NCBI GenBank assembly: GCA_902478725.1
Contig: CABSMD010000024.1
Span: 1 to 18,490 of the forward strand
Direction of reading: 5' to 3'
DNA from: an uncultured Clostridia bacterium
GTDB lineage: Bacteria > Bacillota > Clostridia > HGM11514
DNA: 18,490 nt
Part shown: piece by piece, positions 14,304 to 18,490 of the stretch
Layout of the letters: every line of letters begins with the position of its first letter
Numbering within the stretch: the first letter of the stretch is position 1
Made by a program: the position numbers and the translations under genes
Notes under the pieces: model-generated
Databases searched by the model: none
Told to the model about the DNA's origin: nothing
What the model saw: the letters and a program-made list of their open reading frames with translations, nothing else

Positions 14304-14981
14304 TTATAATAAAGCCAAATCCCGCATGACCTCGCCCGCTAAAATCATTCCCGCTACAGGCGGGACATTAGGCATACTGCCAGGGATACGGCTGTTGACC
14401 GAACGGGGCAGTTCTTTGGAATACACAACCTTGAGGCGTTTTACGCCTCTTTTTTTTAGTTCCCGGCGCATGACGCGGCACAAAGGACAAACTGAGGTTT
14501 GATAGAGATCTGCCACTTCAAACTGTGCTGCGTCCAGCTTGTTACCAGTTCCCATTGCACTGATAATGGGGATGGAATGTTCGCCGGCAAACAGCACCAG
14601 ATTTATTTTGGCCGTGACGGTATCCACTGCGTCGACGATATAATCACAGTTTTTGATAAAATCAGGCTGATCCAATAGAAATAGTTGATGTGTTTCCACG
14701 ATTGCACCGGGATTGATGGATAAAATCCTGTTTTTCATCACCTCGACCTTTGGTAGCCCAACCGTTTCATGGGTTGCGATGATTTGCCGGTTCAGATTGG
14801 TAATGTCGACGGTATCGTTATCCACCAGTATAAATCTACCGGTTCCCGCGCGCGCAAGCGCTTCTGCCGCCGCCCCGCCAACGCCTCCCAACCCAAATAC
14901 GGCGACGGCCGATTTTTGCAGCCGATCGACCGCTTGTTCTCCAAGCAACATTTGTGTACGTAAGAATTGTTCTTTGCTCAT
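14304..14981 (-). CDS. tcdA: TcdA/CsdL-like E1 enzyme (tRNA threonylcarbamoyladenosine dehydratase)
   Basis: A ThiF-superfamily ATP-dependent enzyme. TcdA cyclises the threonylcarbamoyl group on tRNA position 37. The nucleotide-binding loop GLGGVGG (30-36), VDNDTVDITNLNRQ (53-66) and DAVDTVTAK are the E1 motifs, and CPLCRVMRRELKKRG and the closing PPVAGMILAGEVMRDL fit TcdA better than ThiF or MoeB. It is 225 residues, somewhat shorter than the enterobacterial protein, mainly between VVYSKE and GSMPNVPP. ATG 14981 has GAGGGG six bases upstream and overlaps the manA stop by four bases (ATGA), so the two are translationally coupled. Confidence 0.86.
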   Translation of the reverse strand: MSKEQFLRTQMLLGEQAVDRLQKSAVAVFGLGGVGGAAAEALARAGTGRFILVDNDTVDITNLNRQIIATHETVGLPKVEVMKNRILSINPGAIVETHQLFLLDQPDFIKNCDYIVDAVDTVTAKINLVLFAGEHSIPIISAMGTGNKLDAAQFEVADLYQTSVCPLCRVMRRELKKRGVKRLKVVYSKELPRSVNSRIPGSMPNVPPVAGMILAGEVMRDLALL

Positions 14982-15898
14982 TCTTTTCCCCTCAGCAGTA
15001 TACAGCTTCCTGCAATCGAATAATCACCCAGTGACAGGGGGAGCAGATAGGTGTCACCGGCTGTAAAGGGTTCTGCAAAACCATCTCCGGTGATTTGACC
15101 GTTGCCCTCTACAAAAAACAGGATGTGGAATCCCTCTTTTGTGCTTGCGTTATAAAGTCCTGTGTTTACGATTTTTTCGCAGGTGAAATATTCGCAGGAA
15201 GCCAGTATTCCATCCGTGTGCGGTTGGCAGGCGGCCGGGGAAGGATCAAGCACATCCAGCGCCTGGCTGACATGCAGTTGGCGCTTGTTGCCGTTTTTAT
15301 CGGTACGGTTATAGTCGTATAACCGGTAGGTGGTGTTGGAATTTTGCTGCAACTCAGCCACCAGCAATCCACTGCACAGACAGTGCACCATCCCGGCCGG
15401 TATGAAATAGGAATCGCCCGCTTTGACCGGAATGTAGTTGATATACTCTTCTAAAACACCATCTTTGATGGCCTGTTCTATTTTTTCTTTGCTCATTTTT
15501 TCCCGAAATCCATACCCGATTCGCGCTCCCGGAGCCGCTTCGATAATATACCACATTTCGGTCTTCCCGCGCAGGCTGTTTTCATGTGCCTGCGCATAGG
15601 CATCGTCCGGATGCACCTGGATTGACAGGTCGTCGTTGGCGTCGATCAGCTTAAACAGGAGAGGGAAGTCATCCGTGTCCCTCCCGGTTATCTCTTTGCT
15701 GTGCTGCCCGAACAGTGTGTTCAGCGCAGTCGTGCGGTATGCGCCGTTTGCGATTCGGCTTGCACCGTCTGCAAGGGTGGATACCTCCCAGCTTTCCCCC
15801 GCTTTATCAAATGAATATCTTTTTTGATAAAGTTCTTTTAGCCGGTTTCCGCCCCAGATGGTATATTGAATATTTGGCTCCATTTTAAGTGGATACAT
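14978..15898 (-). CDS. manA: Mannose-6-phosphate isomerase, class I
   Basis: Zinc-dependent interconversion of mannose 6-phosphate and fructose 6-phosphate. The protein is 306 residues, the short form usual in Gram-positive bacteria. Zinc ligands expected for the cupin core are visible: His96 (SIQVHPDD), Glu114 (KTEMWY) and His172 (IPAGMVHCL). The N-terminal PNIQYTIWGGNRL is typical. ATG 15898 follows AAGGTGAG with a seven-base gap. It heads a two-gene leftward unit with the TcdA-like gene. Confidence 0.92.
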   Translation of the reverse strand: MYPLKMEPNIQYTIWGGNRLKELYQKRYSFDKAGESWEVSTLADGASRIANGAYRTTALNTLFGQHSKEITGRDTDDFPLLFKLIDANDDLSIQVHPDDAYAQAHENSLRGKTEMWYIIEAAPGARIGYGFREKMSKEKIEQAIKDGVLEEYINYIPVKAGDSYFIPAGMVHCLCSGLLVAELQQNSNTTYRLYDYNRTDKNGNKRQLHVSQALDVLDPSPAACQPHTDGILASCEYFTCEKIVNTGLYNASTKEGFHILFFVEGNGQITGDGFAEPFTAGDTYLLPLSLGDYSIAGSCILLRGKE

Positions 15899-15930
15899 CC
15901 TTTTCTCACCTTTCCTTTTGGTATAGAACT

Positions 15931-15959
15931 ATTGTACAATAAAATGAAATAACAGTCCA
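15931..15959 (-). promoter_or_regulatory. Promoter of manA
   Basis: On the minus strand TGGACT (15959-15954) and TACAAT (15936-15931) are separated by 17 bases, about 33 bases before the manA start codon. The -35 box matches four of six consensus bases. Confidence 0.55.
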
Positions 15960-16016
15960 GCAAAACTATAATTTTCAAAGAAAGTTTTTCTAAGGGTTCT
16001 ATTCTTACGCGATATA

Positions 16017-16025
16017 TGTTATGAT
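16017..16025 (+). promoter_or_regulatory. Extended -10 promoter of the metallophosphoesterase gene
   Basis: TGTTATGAT is an extended -10 element (TG, one base, TATGAT). No good -35 box is seen. It lies 47 bases before the ATG. Nothing else is recognised in the 174-base gap besides the manA promoter. Confidence 0.4.
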
Positions 16026-16072
16026 AAATTAACGTTAAATGAATACTATCGGGTAAGTCGGGAGGATAAGGA

Positions 16073-16882
16073 ATGTATCTGTATTTGGCCTTGGCGCTGC
16101 TTGGCTTGCTTTATACCTATCTGGAAGCAAAATTATGCTTGGTTCGCCGCGATACGATATACAGCAAAAAGATACCGCCGGAATTTGACGGCTTTGTAAT
16201 TGTTTTTATATCCGATCTGCACATTCAGTCGCCCTCGTCGGGCAGATTGGCGCGTGTTGTAGAAAAAATCAACAGGCTTAATCCCGATATTGTCTTGCTC
16301 GGCGGTGATTACAGCAACCGTACCACCCGCGATATCGAAGGCTGTCTTGCGCCATTATCAGGATTGAAGGCCAGGGCCTATGGCGTTTTAGGCAATCACG
16401 ATTTTGAAGGGGATATGCCTGTCAAAACGCCACCCGCTCTGAAAAAGGCAGGTGTTACCGCGATGGATAATAAAGCGTTTTGGATTTACCGGGGAGACGC
16501 CCGCATCAAGGTCGGCGGCGTGGACGATTGGTGGAATGGATATCCCTGGTTAGAGCCGTTGGTTTGCGATGTTAAGGAAAATGATTTTACCGTTTTGGTT
16601 TCGCATAATCCGGACTTTTTTGAGGTTTTTCCACTGGATCAGATTTCGCTTGGGTTCAGTGGACATAACCATGGAGGACAGTGTAATTTTTTTAATGTTT
16701 ATGCGCCCTTTTTGCCATCGATGTATGGCTTGAAATATAGAAGTGGGAGAAAAAAGATCGGTGATACCGAGATTATTTGTTCCAATGGAATCGGAACCTC
16801 CCATTTTCCCCTGCGGTTTATGGCGGTGCCGCAGATCAACCGGGTTGTATTGAGAAGGGAGCGGAAAAACGGTGAAGCATAA
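16073..16882 (+). CDS. Membrane-anchored metallophosphoesterase (YkuE/YaeI-like)
   Basis: A 269-residue calcineurin-like phosphoesterase. Residues 1-18 are hydrophobic (MYLYLALALLGLLYTYLE) and look like an uncleaved membrane anchor. The five metal-site motifs appear in order: SDLH (Asp48, His50), GGDYSN (Asp79), GNHDF (Asn108, His109), SHNPD (His178) and GHNHGGQ (His198, His200). Relatives of this architecture act on lipid- or nucleotide-linked phosphates, but the substrate here is unknown. GGGAGGATAAGGA precedes ATG 16073. The next gene starts inside its last 11 bases, suggesting co-translation. Confidence 0.88.
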   Translation: MYLYLALALLGLLYTYLEAKLCLVRRDTIYSKKIPPEFDGFVIVFISDLHIQSPSSGRLARVVEKINRLNPDIVLLGGDYSNRTTRDIEGCLAPLSGLKARAYGVLGNHDFEGDMPVKTPPALKKAGVTAMDNKAFWIYRGDARIKVGGVDDWWNGYPWLEPLVCDVKENDFTVLVSHNPDFFEVFPLDQISLGFSGHNHGGQCNFFNVYAPFLPSMYGLKYRSGRKKIGDTEIICSNGIGTSHFPLRFMAVPQINRVVLRRERKNGEA

Positions 16883-18236
16883 GGTTTTGGGTCTGACAAG
16901 GCGGAGAATATTAACGCTGGCGTGGCCCTCAGTGGTAGAGCAGATATTGTTAATGTTAATCGGCGTATTGAACACCATGTTCGTCGGCCATGTGGGGAAA
17001 GATGCGATGGCGGCGGTCGGGATGGTCAATACGCTGATGAATTTTCTCCAGGTTTCTTTTTCCGGACTTGCGTTCGGCGCGACCGTTGTGATCGCCCGTA
17101 TGTATGGCGAGGGCGACCGCGATGGGGCACGGGAGGCGCTGAAACAGGCTCTCATGCTGTGTATTGCCATTGGTGTAACCATGACCATTCTCTGCTTTTT
17201 CCTGCGGGAACAGATCATCGGTCTATTCTTCGGCGGCGCAACCGAAGCGGTCACACAGAATATGAATCAATATTTTTCGATTGTTTTATTTGGCATCCTT
17301 TTTATGGTATTCGATACTGTGGTATCCGGCGCCGTCCGGGGCGCGGGAGACACCAAGACACCGATGCAGGTGACTATAATTGAAAACGTCGTCAATGTCG
17401 TGCTGGGTATTTGCCTGATCTTTGGTGTGAATCTGTTCGGAAAGCAGATTATTCCTTCTTTTGGACTGGTCGGCGCAGGTATCGCTATCACCGCCGCGCG
17501 TGTGATTTCCGGTTCCCTTCGTGTCCTGCTGCTTTTTGTGGTGGACGGCAGGATTAATCTGTACATAAAAGATAAATTCCGGCTAAGCCGCAAGCTGATT
17601 CATAGAATTTTGCACGTCGGCCTGCCCTCCATGCTGGAGCAGGCGATTATGCAGGGCGGCTTTTTGGTGGTGCAGATGATGCTGACCTCGCTCGGCGCGA
17701 CCGCAACGGCGGCCTATGTCACGGGCTCTAATTTTAACAGCATCGCCTACATGACCGTGTTTGGAATCTCTATTGCAACGACCACCCTGGTCGGCCAAAG
17801 CCTCGGCATGAGAAAATATAATGAGGCAAAGCAGTATTCACGCCAAACATTGTTGATCGGCTCAGTCATCGGAATTTCCATTGGCCTGTTGATGGTCGTG
17901 TTTGCTACACCGTGTGCCCGCCTTTATTCCCAGGAACCGGATGTGATTCATGCAGGCGCCAACATCATCCGCCAGTTCGGTTTCATGACTCCGTTTTTGG
18001 TCGTTATGACGGTTTATTCCTCAGTACTCAAGGCAGCAGGGGAAATGAAAGGTGTTATCATCAGCGCAATCTGTGGATTGTGGATTTCACGTATTTTCCT
18101 TGGTTATGTGTTGATGCGTTATTTCCATATGGGCTTAAACGGCCTGATGATCGGAATCGGCATGGACTTCTTTGCACGCTCGGTGTTATACGCCATCTGG
18201 ATTCATCGCGGCAAATGGTTATATAAAAAGGTATAA
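16872..18236 (+). CDS. MATE family multidrug/cation exporter
   Basis: A 454-residue integral membrane protein of the usual family length with about twelve hydrophobic segments. The N-terminal half carries LAWPSVVEQILLMLIGVLNT and VGHVGKDAMAAVGMVN, and SGAVRGAGDTKTPM is a typical MATE loop; the second half repeats the pattern (GLPSMLEQAIMQGGFLVVQM, VGQSLGM). Such proteins export cationic drugs or metabolites in exchange for Na+ or H+; the substrate cannot be told from sequence. The start is GTG 16872, after AAGGGAG with ten bases between, overlapping the metallophosphoesterase end. No hairpin terminator is visible after its stop. Confidence 0.92.
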   Translation: MKHKVLGLTRRRILTLAWPSVVEQILLMLIGVLNTMFVGHVGKDAMAAVGMVNTLMNFLQVSFSGLAFGATVVIARMYGEGDRDGAREALKQALMLCIAIGVTMTILCFFLREQIIGLFFGGATEAVTQNMNQYFSIVLFGILFMVFDTVVSGAVRGAGDTKTPMQVTIIENVVNVVLGICLIFGVNLFGKQIIPSFGLVGAGIAITAARVISGSLRVLLLFVVDGRINLYIKDKFRLSRKLIHRILHVGLPSMLEQAIMQGGFLVVQMMLTSLGATATAAYVTGSNFNSIAYMTVFGISIATTTLVGQSLGMRKYNEAKQYSRQTLLIGSVIGISIGLLMVVFATPCARLYSQEPDVIHAGANIIRQFGFMTPFLVVMTVYSSVLKAAGEMKGVIISAICGLWISRIFLGYVLMRYFHMGLNGLMIGIGMDFFARSVLYAIWIHRGKWLYKKV

Positions 18237-18273
18237 AGAAATGAAAATGATTTTTTAATATCCAAAATATGGT

Positions 18274-18302
18274 TTGCCTTATGCGTATTGTTTTAGTATA
18301 AT
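18274..18302 (+). promoter_or_regulatory. Promoter of the aldo/keto reductase gene
   Basis: TTGCCT (18274-18279) and TATAAT (18297-18302) are 17 bases apart, with a start expected near 18309, just before GGAGGTG. Confidence 0.75.
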
Positions 18303-18326
18303 AGAGGAAAAGTGGAGGTGGAATGT

Positions 18327-18490
18327 TTGCGTTATACACAATTTGGAAATACTGGAATACAGGTTTCGAAGCTTGGTTTTGGTGCGATGCGCCTGCCCAT
18401 GAGGTCGATAAACGGTAAGGATGTGGTAGACGAAGACAAGGCCGTTCCACTGCTTTTGGAAGCATTTTCGCAGGGCGTAAATTATGTAGA
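18327..18490 (+). CDS. Aldo/keto reductase, N-terminal part (cut by window end)
   Basis: Fifty-four codons are visible. The sequence (L/M)RYTQFGNTGIQVSKLGFGAM followed by RLP and, near the end, EAFSQGVNYVD is the N-terminus of an NAD(P)H-dependent aldo/keto reductase. The last Asp should be the first residue of the catalytic Asp-Tyr-Lys-His set. The start is TTG 18327, with GGAGGTG six bases upstream; the ATG at 18323 is in another frame. Clostridial members often carry a C-terminal ferredoxin domain, but that part lies outside the window. Substrate unknown. Confidence 0.85.
   Translation, partial: MRYTQFGNTGIQVSKLGFGAMRLPMRSINGKDVVDEDKAVPLLLEAFSQGVNYV

Noticed and set aside
14350..14365. 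TCCCGC-TACAG-GCGGGA inverted repeat as part of the neighbouring repeat cluster
   Set aside because: It lies inside the coding end of the TcdA-like gene, over a conserved PPVAG segment, so codon content explains it; the shared nine bases with the intergenic hairpin may be chance.

Overview
The window looks like the chromosome of a Gram-positive anaerobe of the class Clostridia, perhaps Ruminococcaceae/Oscillospiraceae-like. This is an inference from the gene families: class III glutamine synthetase, an Amt-PII fusion, an ANTAR antiterminator, the DapL lysine route, strong AGGAGG ribosome sites, and TTG/GTG starts. No rRNA, tRNA, CRISPR array or insertion sequence was seen.

Positions 1-14157 form a nitrogen-assimilation island read outwards from a shared control region (6425-6780). 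Leftward (minus strand) run asnA (ammonia-dependent asparagine synthetase), glnN (class III glutamine synthetase), purF (glutamine-PRPP amidotransferase) and, behind its own leader, an ammonium channel fused to a PII protein that is cut by the window start. Rightward run a glutamate synthase split into three proteins (glutaminase; ferredoxin + FMN synthase; GXGXG domain), a class I glutamine synthetase, an ANTAR RNA-binding regulator, dapF and dapL. Together they import and sense ammonium, fix it into glutamine, glutamate and asparagine, and spend glutamine on purines and glutamate on diaminopimelate/lysine.

The most interesting signal is regulatory. Three leaders (gltS operon, asnA operon, amtB) each begin, 7-11 bases after a -10 box, with a small hairpin whose six-base loop is AAAGGC or AAAGGU. 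This fits the A1/G4 hexaloop recognised by ANTAR proteins. In the gltS and asnA leaders the hairpin overlaps the 5' arm of a strong intrinsic terminator, so the two folds exclude each other. The ANTAR protein encoded in the rightward operon has a receiver domain without its phosphorylation residues. The likely model is a self-contained antitermination regulon controlling both arms of the island, with a signal input that is not phosphorylation.

Positions 14158-14303 hold a cluster of small inverted repeats. Then come a leftward pair, manA (mannose-6-phosphate isomerase) and a TcdA-like E1 enzyme; a rightward pair, a membrane-anchored metallophosphoesterase and a MATE exporter; and the start of an aldo/keto reductase cut by the window end. 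These look like ordinary housekeeping or accessory genes unrelated to the nitrogen island.
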